A stretch of 64,000 nucleotides of DNA from an uncultured Clostridia bacterium (GTDB lineage: Bacteria > Bacillota > Clostridia > Oscillospirales > Ruminococcaceae), in assembly GCA_947586185.1 (NCBI GenBank), contig CANPXN010000005.1, positions 1 to 64,000 of the forward strand, written 5' to 3'. Below, piece after piece: positions 41,541 to 50,459 of the stretch. Each line of letters opens with the position of its first letter. Position 1 is the stretch's first letter. The notes beneath the pieces were generated by a model. It was given only the letters and a program-made list of their open reading frames with translations. It made no database searches and had not been told where the DNA came from. Both the position numbers and the translations under genes were made by a program.

Positions 41541-41587
41541 AAAAAATAAGCCGCTGCACATTCAAAAAGTGCAGCGGCTTAAAATTT
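41541..41587 (-). terminator. Terminator of the GtrA gene
   Basis: AAGCCGCTGCAC/GTGCAGCGGCTT hairpin flanked by A and T runs. Same stem as at 38950. Confidence 0.85.
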
Positions 41588-41611
41588 GTCCTCATGAAAA
41601 CAAATTCTTAT

Positions 41612-42085
41612 TTATTCCTGTTCTTTCTTCTTAAATACAAAAAGCTTGGCGAGCACATAATTCGCAATAAAGATCAACACCTGACTTACAAAGGTAATGA
41701 TCACCTTGTTCATTCCAAGCCAATCACAACAAATCAGGAATATTGCCTCCTCCATTGCAAAGGTAGCGGCTCTTGAGCCATAAAAGGAAAGAAATACCCT
41801 CATGAACTCCTTTGCTCCGTGGGTTTCCTCCTTAAACACATACTTTTTATTGGTGAAGAACGCAAAGGTCACAGCGCATATCCATGAAAACGCAACGACA
41901 ACAGCATTTTCCCACGCCGGCTCTCCCGGAACTGCCAAGAAAAAGAGCAGCTTGGTCACTATTGAAATAAAAGTAGTAAGTCCGCCAAATATTGCGTAAG
42001 TCATCTGCTCCTCATACTTATAATATATATCCTGAAGCTTTTTCGGCAGGATGGATACACATGCGCTTATTATTTTTCCGAACAT
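41612..42085 (-). CDS. GtrA-family membrane protein
   Basis: This 157-residue protein has four membrane segments (about 30-50, 62-82, 98-118, 125-148) and the GtrA hallmark FTNKKYVFKE. GtrA proteins are thought to move lipid-linked sugars across the membrane for wall glycosylation. Single gene with its own terminator. Start: ATG with AGGAG upstream. Confidence 0.85.
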   Translation of the reverse strand: MFGKIISACVSILPKKLQDIYYKYEEQMTYAIFGGLTTFISIVTKLLFFLAVPGEPAWENAVVVAFSWICAVTFAFFTNKKYVFKEETHGAKEFMRVFLSFYGSRAATFAMEEAIFLICCDWLGMNKVIITFVSQVLIFIANYVLAKLFVFKKKEQE

Positions 42086-42254
42086 AGCCTTTCTCCTTTC
42101 TCTCTACAATAATAACATAATTCACGAAAAAATCAAGTGTTTTATATAAATATTATTGATTTATACGTTTAAATTCGGCATTTCTCCTATTGATTATTTA
42201 TTTTATTTATGCTAACATATTATTAACAGGGTGTACCCTTTGAATGGAGGAAAT

Positions 42255-43520
42255 ATGCATAACATAATTATCATTGTAGTGCTGCTTGTGTTTTCAGCTA
42301 TGTTTTCAAGCAGCGAGACAGCATTTTCAAGCGTAAATAAAATAAGACTTAAAAATTACGCCGCACAAGGCAACAAAAGAGCGGAAAAGGCTCTTAAAAT
42401 AGCGAACGCTTTCGACGACGCGCTGACAGCAATTCTTGTAGGAAACAACATCGTAAACATTCTGTCAACTTCTATAAGCACTGTGCTTTTCACTCAGCTT
42501 CTCGGTCCGGGAGGCGTGGGCGTTGCAACGGCGGTCATGACTGTTCTCGTTCTGATATTCGGCGAGATCATGCCTAAATCCTATGCTAAAAACAACGCCG
42601 AAAAGTGTGCGCTTTTCTTTGCAGGCTTTCTGTCGGTTATAGTTAAGATCATGACTCCGGTCACATTTATTTTCAAGCAGCTCCAGAAGCTGTTCATCTC
42701 AAAGGATGTCAATCAGCCAAGCGTTACCGAAGATGAGCTTAAATACATCATTGACGAAATCGAGGAACAGGGCGTTCTTGAGGAACAGGAAAGTGACCTT
42801 GTACGTTCCGCTCTGGAATTTGACGAAATAACAGTTGACGAGATACTTATCCCCCGTGTAAACGTCACTGCTATTGAAAGAGGAGCGGACATTGAGGAAA
42901 TAAAGGAAAAGTTTATAACCGATATGTACTCAAGGCTTCCGGTGTTTGAAAAGACCATTGACAATATTGTGGGAGTCATTACCAACAAAAGCTTTTTTAA
43001 GCTTATAAACGATGGCGGAAGCGATATTGATTCTATTATACAGGACGTTATACATATATCCGACCTCAAGCTTATAAGCGAAGCCCTCCGTGAGATGCAG
43101 AAAAAGAAGATGCACATGGCTGTGGTTATGGACCAGTACGGCGGAACTAAGGGCATCATTACCATGGAGGACATCATTGAAGAGCTGGTAGGCGAGATCT
43201 ATGACGAAAACGACGAGATCATTCCTAACTTCACAAAGACGGACGAAAACACATATGAGGTTTCTGGAGAGCTGAGCATTGGCGATATGCTTGACAACCT
43301 TGATCTGCCGGAAAACACAATAGAAAGCAGCAGTAATTCCGTAGGCGGCTGGGTCATGGAGCTGCTGGGACACATCGCCTCTGAGGGCGAAACTGCTCAG
43401 TCAGGCGCATTTAAAATCACCGTTCTGAAAACCTGTGAGCAAAAAATACAAACTGTAAGGCTCGAGATCTCCACTGAAAGTACAGATGAAGAAACTGATA
43501 CTGAAAAGGAAGAAGAATAG
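42255..43520 (+). CDS. HlyC/CorC-family transporter (DUF21-CBS-CorC)
   Basis: This 421-residue protein has a DUF21 membrane domain (about 1-185, four helices), two CBS domains (about 205-325, DEILIPRVNVTAIE and MHMAVVMDQYGGTKGIITMEDIIEELVGEI) and a C-terminal CorC_HlyC domain (about 340-410). Such proteins (CorC, YhdP) act in Mg/Co export or ion balance. The start is ATG 42255 with GGAGG four bases upstream. Ends with TAG. Confidence 0.9.
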   Translation: MHNIIIIVVLLVFSAMFSSSETAFSSVNKIRLKNYAAQGNKRAEKALKIANAFDDALTAILVGNNIVNILSTSISTVLFTQLLGPGGVGVATAVMTVLVLIFGEIMPKSYAKNNAEKCALFFAGFLSVIVKIMTPVTFIFKQLQKLFISKDVNQPSVTEDELKYIIDEIEEQGVLEEQESDLVRSALEFDEITVDEILIPRVNVTAIERGADIEEIKEKFITDMYSRLPVFEKTIDNIVGVITNKSFFKLINDGGSDIDSIIQDVIHISDLKLISEALREMQKKKMHMAVVMDQYGGTKGIITMEDIIEELVGEIYDENDEIIPNFTKTDENTYEVSGELSIGDMLDNLDLPENTIESSSNSVGGWVMELLGHIASEGETAQSGAFKITVLKTCEQKIQTVRLEISTESTDEETDTEKEEE

Positions 43521-43522
43521 TA

Positions 43523-43559
43523 AAACCGCTCCGGCAACGCTGTCCGGAGCGGTTTTTTC
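43523..43559. terminator. Bidirectional intrinsic terminator
   Basis: AAACCGCTCCGG/CCGGAGCGGTTTTTT hairpin between convergent genes. Confidence 0.9.
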
Positions 43560-43569
43560 AGTTTATTTC

Positions 43570-44679
43570 TTATGTACCAATCGCCTCGTTCCTGAGTCTT
43601 TCATTCAGCTCATACCAAGAAATATTCTTCCCGTATTCCTCTTCGAGTTTATTTTCAAAATCATAAAATCCAGCCTCATAAAACGCCACAGCCTGCCTTA
43701 TAAGATTTTCCTCCTCCTTATCCTTCATATCCCTCTCATCAACAAAAAACTTTTCATATTTAGGATATCTTATATTATCATAATATGCCGTGAATATCCT
43801 GTCCCCTAAAATAACTGCAAACTTTGATTCGTCCGTAAAGTCGTCGCAGCGCTTTATTATATCCGAAACAAACCACATCAGGGTAACAAAAGCTCCACTC
43901 TCCTTTTCATGCACTCCATAGACAAGATTAAGATTCTGCCACGATAAGTGGTCTGTTTTCGTCGGCTTTACATACCCTAAAATTTTCCGGCGCAGCTCTT
44001 CATCTGTGAGGATAAATTCAAAATCATAGCTCTTTCGGTTATGCCATCTGTTCAGCTCATAATCCTCGGTGATCTTTTTGCGCATCGCAGGTATATAATC
44101 CGAAAACCTAAAGCAGGCGTTTCTTTTCCGTATATCGTCCTCGAACTCTCGAAACCTTTCTATGTCCTCATAAAAAATAACTGCACGTTTAGCCATTGAA
44201 AACATCTCAGGAGTGCATGTCCCATAAATATCCATGGACTTGCGAAAGTGTCCGATATATAATTGACGTCTGAAATCCATGGCGCATGCGAAGCTGTAAA
44301 CATTTTTGCCGAACACCGCCGCATAAAAGCAATCATGATCTCCCTCAGCACCGCTCCAATACTTTTCGACGTCAAGCTGTGTAAGGAAAAAGCCTCCCGG
44401 AGCGCTTACGCCATATCCCACATTCATTTCCTCGGGAGGCACTGCACCATAGCCGCTTGGCTCAGGACGGCAAAGAGCCATGATGATCGTGTCAATATCT
44501 GACCTGTTTGCAAATACAAAACTGAACTCCTGATCCCCCTCATGAGCTGCGACAGACTCCTCGGCAGCCTCAGCAGATGTACTTTGCTGAACTGCGGTAG
44601 GCTCCTCCTTTAAAACGTCATCAGAAATGATCTTACGGTATTCTTCCTCCGAGTCTCTTTTACGCCTTTTAAAAAACAT
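43570..44679 (-). CDS. Unknown cytoplasmic protein with apparent internal duplication
   Basis: This 369-residue protein has no signal peptide or membrane segment. A basic N-terminus and a Glu/Ala linker (about 25-50) precede two similar halves: each has a 'FAVxGxxxYxxYxxxxR' strand pattern and then 'A-[IV]-x-FYE-x(3)-[FE]' (around 165-180 and 335-350). I do not recognise the family. Start: ATG with AAAGGAGG upstream; own promoter at 44709-44737. Confidence 0.65.
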   Translation of the reverse strand: MFFKRRKRDSEEEYRKIISDDVLKEEPTAVQQSTSAEAAEESVAAHEGDQEFSFVFANRSDIDTIIMALCRPEPSGYGAVPPEEMNVGYGVSAPGGFFLTQLDVEKYWSGAEGDHDCFYAAVFGKNVYSFACAMDFRRQLYIGHFRKSMDIYGTCTPEMFSMAKRAVIFYEDIERFREFEDDIRKRNACFRFSDYIPAMRKKITEDYELNRWHNRKSYDFEFILTDEELRRKILGYVKPTKTDHLSWQNLNLVYGVHEKESGAFVTLMWFVSDIIKRCDDFTDESKFAVILGDRIFTAYYDNIRYPKYEKFFVDERDMKDKEEENLIRQAVAFYEAGFYDFENKLEEEYGKNISWYELNERLRNEAIGT

Positions 44680-44708
44680 AATAGCAATGCCTCCTTTGTA
44701 TTATATTA

Positions 44709-44737
44709 ATCATAGCACATAGCATCAATAAAATCAA
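44709..44737 (-). promoter_or_regulatory. Promoter of the unknown gene at 43570
   Basis: TTGATT (44732-44737), a 17-base spacer and TATGAT (44709-44714) on the minus strand. Confidence 0.65.
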
Positions 44738-44745
44738 TATGCGCA

Positions 44746-44834
44746 TACAAAAAGACCGGAAGTTGATTCCGGTCTTTCTGCTTTAAAGGATGAATTTTTT
44801 TCAGATCGTCCGGACAGCCGGACTTCTGGCTATG
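44746..44834 (-). ncRNA. Candidate independent small RNA (~88 nt)
   Basis: A strong promoter (44840-44868) is followed, about 55 nt after the start point, by a perfect terminator (AAAGACCGGAA/TTCCGGTCTTTTT, 44748-44777). Between them is a GTCCGG/CCGGAC hairpin (44808-44825) and a single-stranded A-rich stretch. There is no ATG/GTG ORF with a ribosome site, and the next gene has its own promoter. This is the layout of a stand-alone sRNA; an attenuated leader is the alternative. Confidence 0.55.
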
Positions 44835-44839
44835 ACCTT

Positions 44840-44868
44840 ATTATATTTCATTGAAATTATAAAGTCAA
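44840..44868 (-). promoter_or_regulatory. Promoter of the candidate sRNA
   Basis: TTGACT (44863-44868), a 17-base spacer and TATAAT (44840-44845) on the minus strand. Confidence 0.8.
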
Positions 44869-44961
44869 GGGGCATTCTTAAACATATTGATAAATAAAGT
44901 TTATGCCATGTTTTATGTTATTTTTTAAGCCTTGTCCGCAAGACTTCTGCAAAACGATTCT

Positions 44962-46350
44962 TTATGTCCATGCTCTTTCAAGAGCCTCTGCACCCTCGGC
45001 AAGCTCCTGACAGTCAAGACCGGAAAAGCCTGCCACCACCTTATTATCCGGCATATCTGAAACCGGAAACGAATAATACTCCGACAATCCATAGACCCTT
45101 ACCCCCTGCTGGGCGGCGCTTGAAAGAAGCTCTCTCTGATTCATTCCGTTATTTACAGCTATAAGCAGATGCATGCCTGCGTCGCAGCCCGATATATCAA
45201 TGAACTTTTTAAGTCTGCCCTCTGACAACTTTTCCATAAGAATGTCCCTGCGCTGACGGTATATCTTCTTCATACGGCTTATATGTCTGTCAAAATGGCC
45301 CTTATCCATGAATTTTGCAAGAGTAAGCTGTTCAAATACCGGAACTGTGCAGGAATAAAAGTCAAGCCTGTCCGTATACCTCCGGCAAAGCTCCTGAGGA
45401 AGAATCATATAGCTTATTCTCATTGACGGCGCAAGGCTTTTTGTAAATGTATTTATATAAATAACTTTGCCCATTTTATCCATACTGTAAAGCGCCGGAA
45501 CCGGTCTTCCCGAAAAGCGGAACTCACTGTCATAGTCGTCCTCGATTATATAGCGGTCGCTCCGTGAATATGCCCAGCTGAGCAGCTCCTGCCGTCTGCT
45601 AACCGGCATTACCATTCCAAGGGGAAAATGATGTGAGGGAGTTACATGCAGAATGTTAATACCAAAATTCGCTATTGCGTCTGCGCATGCCCCCTTTTCG
45701 TCCATAGGTATGGGAAAAACTCTTGAGGTATTTGCGCTGAAAATCCTGTATATTTTTCTGTATCCGGGATTTTCCACTCCATAGGCGTTATCCCTGCCAA
45801 GGAGCTGTATAATAAGTCCGGTAAGATATTCCGAGCCTGCACCTATGAATATCTGATCCGGACTCACGGTCATTCCACGAAAGCTTTTCAGATATTCTGC
45901 GATTTTAACACGGAGCTGCAAAATACCCTGTGGAGAGCATGCGTTTAAAAGCTCGTCGCTGCGCTCGCTTAAAACCTCACGGGAAAGCTTTGCCCATACG
46001 GAAAAGGGAAAGCTCCCTGTGTCTATACGGTTTGTGCGAAAGTCATATTTGTACTGTATATGCTCCGGTACGATCTCAGGAGAGGGGCTTTCCTTTATTT
46101 CCGGCAAAGCCATATTTTCAGCATAAAAACCGCTGCCCGGCTTTGAGTATATATACCCCTCGGCTGCAAGCTGGGCATAGGCAGTCTCAACAGTCACAAT
46201 GCTTATTTTCAGATGTGAGGAAATAGCTCTCTTTGATGGTAGCTTTTCCCCGCTTTTGATATTTCCCCTTTCAATTTCTTTTTTTATATGGCTGTAAAGC
46301 TGCTGATAAAGAGGTATGCCGCTTTCAGTATCAAAGCTTAAAGTAATCAT
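44962..46350 (-). CDS. pdxR: MocR-family regulator, PdxR-like
   Basis: This 462-residue protein has a GntR-type winged helix (1-75, LPSKRAISSHLKISIVTVETAYAQLAAEGYI) and an aminotransferase-fold PLP domain (about 110-455) with the PLP Lys region TFTKSLAPSMR and DDYDSEFRF. It is divergent from pdxS-pdxT, as for PdxR regulators that activate PLP synthesis genes and respond to bound PLP. Start: ATG 46350 with a weak ribosome site. Confidence 0.87.
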   Translation of the reverse strand: MITLSFDTESGIPLYQQLYSHIKKEIERGNIKSGEKLPSKRAISSHLKISIVTVETAYAQLAAEGYIYSKPGSGFYAENMALPEIKESPSPEIVPEHIQYKYDFRTNRIDTGSFPFSVWAKLSREVLSERSDELLNACSPQGILQLRVKIAEYLKSFRGMTVSPDQIFIGAGSEYLTGLIIQLLGRDNAYGVENPGYRKIYRIFSANTSRVFPIPMDEKGACADAIANFGINILHVTPSHHFPLGMVMPVSRRQELLSWAYSRSDRYIIEDDYDSEFRFSGRPVPALYSMDKMGKVIYINTFTKSLAPSMRISYMILPQELCRRYTDRLDFYSCTVPVFEQLTLAKFMDKGHFDRHISRMKKIYRQRRDILMEKLSEGRLKKFIDISGCDAGMHLLIAVNNGMNQRELLSSAAQQGVRVYGLSEYYSFPVSDMPDNKVVAGFSGLDCQELAEGAEALERAWT

Positions 46351-46389
46351 TTTTCAAACCGACCTTATTAAAAATTACAAAACCGGGTA

Positions 46390-46418
46390 TTGAAACAATG
46401 CCGGCATTGTATTATCAT
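46390..46418 (+). promoter_or_regulatory. Promoter of pdxS-pdxT
   Basis: TTGAAA (46390-46395), a 17-base spacer and TATCAT (46413-46418). Confidence 0.75.
46395..46410. promoter_or_regulatory. 16-bp palindrome, candidate PdxR operator
   Basis: ACAATGCCGGCATTGT is a perfect palindrome filling most of the pdxS promoter spacer in the divergent pdxR/pdxS gap. Its position fits a regulator that represses or reshapes the promoter. The assignment to PdxR is by location only. Confidence 0.5.
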
Positions 46419-46459
46419 TATAGCGTAATCTAAAAAAACAGTCAAGGAGATATGAGAAA

Positions 46460-47335
46460 ATGGCTAATGATCGTTATAAACTTAACAAGGAGCTTGCCCA
46501 GATGTTAAAGGGCGGCGTTATTATGGATGTTACTACACCTCAGCAGGCTAAAATAGCCGAGGCTGCCGGAGCATGTGCAGTTATGGCGCTGGAGAGGATC
46601 CCGGCTGATATAAGAGCTGCCGGAGGAGTTTCAAGAATGAGCGACCCTAAGATGATCAAGGGTATTCAGAATGCGGTTTCTATACCGGTAATGGCAAAAT
46701 GCAGGATCGGTCACTTTGCAGAGGCTCAGATACTTCAGGCAATTGAGATCGACTACATCGACGAAAGTGAAGTTCTTTCACCTGCTGACGACAAGTACCA
46801 TATAGACAAGAGAAAGTTCGATGTTCCTTTCGTATGCGGCGCAAAGGATTTAGGCGAAGCTCTCAGAAGGGTAAACGAAGGCGCTTCTATGATAAGAACA
46901 AAGGGCGAACCGGGAACAGGTGATATCGTTCAGGCAGTCCGCCATATGAGAATGATGAACAGTGAGATACGCAGACTCCAGTCAATGAGCGAGGATGAGC
47001 TTTACAATGCAGCAAAGGAGCTGGAGGTCCCTTACGATCTGGTATTATATGTTCACGAAAACGGCAGAATACCTGTTGTTAACTTTGCAGCCGGCGGTGT
47101 TGCAACTCCTGCTGACGCCGCTCTTATGATGCAGCTTGGCGCAGAGGGCGTATTTGTCGGCTCAGGTATCTTCAAGTCCGGAAATCCTGAAAAGAGAGCT
47201 GCGGCTATCGTAAAGGCTGTAACGAACTTTAACGACTACAAGATGCTTGCAGAGCTTTCAGAGGATTTAGGAGAGGCTATGGTCGGAATCAACGAAGACG
47301 AAATAAGCCTCCTTATGGCAGAAAGAGGCAAATAA
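46460..47335 (+). CDS. pdxS: Pyridoxal 5'-phosphate synthase subunit PdxS
   Basis: This 291-residue barrel enzyme condenses ribose 5-phosphate, glyceraldehyde 3-phosphate and ammonia into PLP. Catalytic lysines lie in [14 protein letters not shown] and the [11 protein letters not shown] loop; the phosphate site is [15 protein letters not shown] and [11 protein letters not shown]. Near-invariant family features are intact and full length. It overlaps pdxT by one base (TAATG). Start: ATG with AAGGAG upstream. Confidence 0.97.
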   Translation: MANDRYKLNKELAQMLKGGVIMDVTTPQQAKIAEAAGACAVMALERIPADIRAAGGVSRMSDPKMIKGIQNAVSIPVMAKCRIGHFAEAQILQAIEIDYIDESEVLSPADDKYHIDKRKFDVPFVCGAKDLGEALRRVNEGASMIRTKGEPGTGDIVQAVRHMRMMNSEIRRLQSMSEDELYNAAKELEVPYDLVLYVHENGRIPVVNFAAGGVATPADAALMMQLGAEGVFVGSGIFKSGNPEKRAAAIVKAVTNFNDYKMLAELSEDLGEAMVGINEDEISLLMAERGK

Positions 47336-47895
47336 TGAAAATCGGTGTACTGGCTTTACAGGGAGCGTTCATCGAGCACGAAAAAATGCTCAGCGACTGT
47401 GGAGCAGAGTCCTTTGAAATAAGACAACGCAGGGATATTGAGCAATCCTTTGACGGACTTATCCTCCCCGGAGGCGAAAGCACAGTCATGGGAAAGCTGC
47501 TTTACGACCTTGATCTTATGGAACCAATAAGAGATAGGATTCAGGGCGGAATGCCTGTTATGGGGACATGTGCTGGACTGATACTTCTTGCGGAAAATAT
47601 TTCCGGAGGCGAAAAGCCATATCTCGGCACTATGGGATTTACTGCAAAGAGAAACGCCTATGGCAGACAGCTTGGCAGCTTTAATGCAAAAGCAGACTTT
47701 GCCGGCATTGGCAGCGTTCCAATGACATTTATAAGAGCGCCTTATATTGAAAGCGTAAGCAGTGCAGAGGTTCTCGCAGAGGTTGACGGAAGAATCGTTG
47801 CTGCAAAGGAAGGAAAACAGCTTGCAGTTGCTTTTCACCCGGAGCTTACGGAGAGCCAGGCGGTTCATGAATACTTTCTGAATTTTAATAAATAA
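47335..47895 (+). CDS. pdxT: Pyridoxal 5'-phosphate synthase glutaminase PdxT
   Basis: This 186-residue class I glutaminase supplies ammonia to PdxS. Visible: GVLALQGAFIEH, oxyanion motif LPGGEST, nucleophile Cys in MGTCAGLIL (about 80), and the His-x-Glu pair in AFHPELTES. Full length, translationally coupled to pdxS. Confidence 0.96.
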   Translation: MKIGVLALQGAFIEHEKMLSDCGAESFEIRQRRDIEQSFDGLILPGGESTVMGKLLYDLDLMEPIRDRIQGGMPVMGTCAGLILLAENISGGEKPYLGTMGFTAKRNAYGRQLGSFNAKADFAGIGSVPMTFIRAPYIESVSSAEVLAEVDGRIVAAKEGKQLAVAFHPELTESQAVHEYFLNFNK

Positions 47896-47902
47896 AAAGA
47901 TA

Positions 47903-47939
47903 AATGACCTTCGTTTGAAAACGGAGGTCATTTTATTTT
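47903..47939 (+). terminator. Terminator of pdxS-pdxT
   Basis: AAATGACCT..CGTTT/AAACG..AGGTCATTTT hairpin followed by ATTTT. Confidence 0.85.
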
Positions 47940-47983
47940 GAAAAAACTTGCACGTAAAAGCTTTCGGAAAAATTCAAAATCGG

Positions 47984-48012
47984 TTGACAATCATGTTTCT
48001 TAGGAATATAAT
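47984..48012 (+). promoter_or_regulatory. Promoter of the N-terminal dockerin gene
   Basis: TTGACA (47984-47989), a 17-base spacer and TATAAT (48007-48012). Confidence 0.88.
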
Positions 48013-48036
48013 TTAATTAAAATAGGAGGGATTATT

Positions 48037-48882
48037 ATGAAAAAATTTATAAGTAAGTTTCTTTGCTTTGTCATGTGCATTTCTTTTTGTACATTTCCGG
48101 AAGTTCATGCTGCTGAATCATATGAGGAAACAGAGCAGGATTTGGTTATGTACGGAGATATTAACGACAGTGGAAGGGTAAATATACACGATTATAATTA
48201 TCTTAAAAAACATCTTGTAAAAGAATCCTTTCTCGATAGCAGTAGTTTGAAGAGAGCAGATATGAATAAAGACGGTATTGTAAACGTTTTTGACCTTGTG
48301 ATGCTTAAAAGGAAGATTTCCAATACCAACATTTACCTTGATTGCGATACCAAGAAAATCAGTACTGACAAAGAAGAAACTACAGTTTATTTTTATGCCG
48401 ATGTATATCTTGAAAATGTTACAGTTTCCCTTTATGACGCTTTGACCGACGAGCTTGTTATGGAAATGCTGGACGACGGCAAGTATTCTGTATCCGGCGA
48501 CGATCTGCCGAGTGACGGAATTTATTCCTGTAGGTTTGAAATTGATAACTCGGAAGAAAAAACCTTTTATTACTACGCTAAAATAGAAGAAACCGGAGAA
48601 ACATCAGATTATTCCAAAATAAAGGTATATAAGCCCCTGACATCTCAGGATTTAGAAGATATGAATACTGTTAATAATGAGATTAATTCATTATTCCAAA
48701 ACGAGCAATTTACCACTTTATCAATCGATGAGCAGCGAGCTGAATTAGAGACGCTGCTTGACAAGCTCATTGAAGACGGATTAGTTCAGAAGGACTCTGT
48801 CAGCTATAATGCCTCAAGTAAAATGTTAAGCTATAAATATAAATGTGGTATTATGGGAAGCATAACGCTAACCAAAAAATAG
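48037..48882 (+). CDS. Secreted protein with N-terminal dockerin
   Basis: This 281-residue protein has a signal peptide (cut after VHA), a short acidic linker, then a dockerin at residues about 38-95 (DINDSGRVNIHDYNYLKKHL and DMNKDGIVNVFDLVMLKRKI). A beta-sandwich-like domain (about 105-195) and a helical C-terminal domain (200-281) follow. Dockerins usually sit at the C-terminus; this order is less common. Its dockerin is of the LKK(H/K)L type rather than the FSEYK type of its neighbours, so it may pair with a different cohesin. Function of the rest unknown. Confidence 0.82.
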   Translation: MKKFISKFLCFVMCISFCTFPEVHAAESYEETEQDLVMYGDINDSGRVNIHDYNYLKKHLVKESFLDSSSLKRADMNKDGIVNVFDLVMLKRKISNTNIYLDCDTKKISTDKEETTVYFYADVYLENVTVSLYDALTDELVMEMLDDGKYSVSGDDLPSDGIYSCRFEIDNSEEKTFYYYAKIEETGETSDYSKIKVYKPLTSQDLEDMNTVNNEINSLFQNEQFTTLSIDEQRAELETLLDKLIEDGLVQKDSVSYNASSKMLSYKYKCGIMGSITLTKK

Positions 48883-48960
48883 GCATAGTAAATATAACAG
48901 ATAAAATGAGCAGGAAAATTAACCCCTGCTCATATTTACCGCTATGTAGCCAGATAACAA

Positions 48961-48992
48961 AAAAGAACCGGAAATAATTCCGGTTCTTTTTT
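48961..48992. terminator. Intrinsic terminator
   Basis: AAAAGAACCGGAA/TTCCGGTTCTTTTTT hairpin. Confidence 0.88.
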
Positions 48993-48997
48993 AATGG

Positions 48998-49090
48998 TAC
49001 AGTTATCAGGCAAATTTATAAAAACGTAAGCAATACAAGCTTTCCGCCAAGGTGAGGTAAATGAATAATTATGAAACCCTGATAACTGTA
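48998..49090. repeat. 93-bp stem-loop with 13-bp arms
   Basis: TACAGTTATCAGG (48998-49010) pairs exactly with 49078-49090 around a ~67-nt loop without an ORF. It may be a small mobile unit or a structured RNA. Confidence 0.45.
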
Positions 49091-49139
49091 ATTACATTAT
49101 AAGCTCTTAATAAACTTTTGTCAACACTTAATTTAAAAA

Positions 49140-50282
49140 TTATTGCTGTAAAGCGGATGTGGCTGATGTCAGCATCATGATAAAAATATAGAAACCAATC
49201 ATTATCACAACAGCTGATATAAGTCCCCACGATGTAGCGGCAATTCTTCCTCCCCTTATTTTCTGATGAGGAGTTGTAAAAGGAAGATGCTCCTTAATAA
49301 CCGTAAACACAAACGCTGTTCCTCCTCCTGCAAGAGCTGTAAGCGTAAACAGGACTGCTATGAGCATAGCTGTCATCTCGTCAAAGCTGAGCGTAACCGC
49401 TTCCACAGTCGAAACAGTGTTGACCACAGCATGAACGATCATTGACGGAACAAGGGAATTATGCTTTGTATCAATATAGCCAAGGAAAATGCCAAGAATA
49501 AATGCAAGGACAAACTGCTGTACATTTCCATGAGCCAAGCCAAACAAAAAAGCGCTCATGAATATCCCGAAACGCTGGCTTACTCTTGAAAGATTCTTCA
49601 TTACAAAGCCTCTGTACAAAAGCTCCTCTGTGATCGGGGCAATTATACAGGTGTACAGCACTGTTACTATTATCATGTGTATATTATCGCCGTTGTAAAA
49701 ATCCGCTCCAACATCGGTAAGACCGCTGCCGTTTGTAAGGTAGTCTATTAAAACTACAAGATAAGCGCTGACGATCTGTAAAAACGCTCCCACGCCGATA
49801 TATCTTATGAGCTTTCCGCCGCTTAAATTCTGTGTCTGAAAGTATGTGCCAAGCTTAACCTTTGACACACGGCTTCCCAAAACAAACACAAGCACATTGC
49901 ACAAAAGATACACAAGAGCAGTGCAGCCCATTTGAATTGACGACTTGCTCAAATAATCGTTCGCTATATCAGAATATCCTGCCGGCAGCTCTCCGAGGGA
50001 GCTGTCCCTCCACTTTAAGATCATGCTTGCCAGTATGGTAAGAACATTTCCAAGGATTACTGCACTCAGATAGTGAATAGCTAATCCGCCTCCGGCAATA
50101 TTATAAAAGCGCCTTATACTGCGTTTCTCCTCCTTTGACGGAACAAAAGGAATACGGCATCCCGGAATATTGATCTGAGGAACGACTTCACTGTAATCGC
50201 TGTTATATTCCCGATACTCTGTTATATTGTCAAAGGGATTTTTGTTATCTATAGTCTTAGTCAAATTTTCGTTACTGTCCAT
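49140..50282 (-). CDS. CPBP-family intramembrane metalloprotease
   Basis: This 380-residue protein has eight or so hydrophobic segments and the three CPBP motifs: EELLYRG, FLFGLAHGN and SMIVHAVVNT (metal-binding Glu and His). These relatives of Rce1 cleave prenylated or other membrane peptides; many Firmicute members act in bacteriocin self-protection or stress, with no neighbour here to indicate which. The start is ATG 50282 (GGAGG six bases upstream); the ATG at 50288 is too close to the site. Confidence 0.85.
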   Translation of the reverse strand: MDSNENLTKTIDNKNPFDNITEYREYNSDYSEVVPQINIPGCRIPFVPSKEEKRSIRRFYNIAGGGLAIHYLSAVILGNVLTILASMILKWRDSSLGELPAGYSDIANDYLSKSSIQMGCTALVYLLCNVLVFVLGSRVSKVKLGTYFQTQNLSGGKLIRYIGVGAFLQIVSAYLVVLIDYLTNGSGLTDVGADFYNGDNIHMIIVTVLYTCIIAPITEELLYRGFVMKNLSRVSQRFGIFMSAFLFGLAHGNVQQFVLAFILGIFLGYIDTKHNSLVPSMIVHAVVNTVSTVEAVTLSFDEMTAMLIAVLFTLTALAGGGTAFVFTVIKEHLPFTTPHQKIRGGRIAATSWGLISAVVIMIGFYIFIMMLTSATSALQQ

Positions 50283-50393
50283 TAACATCCTCCTGAATAT
50301 TCAAAGCTCTGAGCTTTGTTTAATTTTCTGCGTTTACTCTACTATTATATATCAATTTCTACATATAGTCAAATATTTGTTGGTATAAAGTTG

Positions 50394-50422
50394 TGGACAA
50401 GGCTGAAAAAATATGATATAAT
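50394..50422 (+). promoter_or_regulatory. Promoter of the Nudix gene
   Basis: TGGACA (50394-50399), a 17-base spacer and TATAAT (50417-50422). Confidence 0.7.
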
Positions 50423-50459
50423 AAAATTAATCTATCACTTTAAAGAAAGGAATAAAAAT

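Noticed and set aside
50316-50459. N-terminal extension of the Nudix hydrolase
   Set aside because: It crosses the promoter and has no ribosome site; the family begins at the ATG at 50460.
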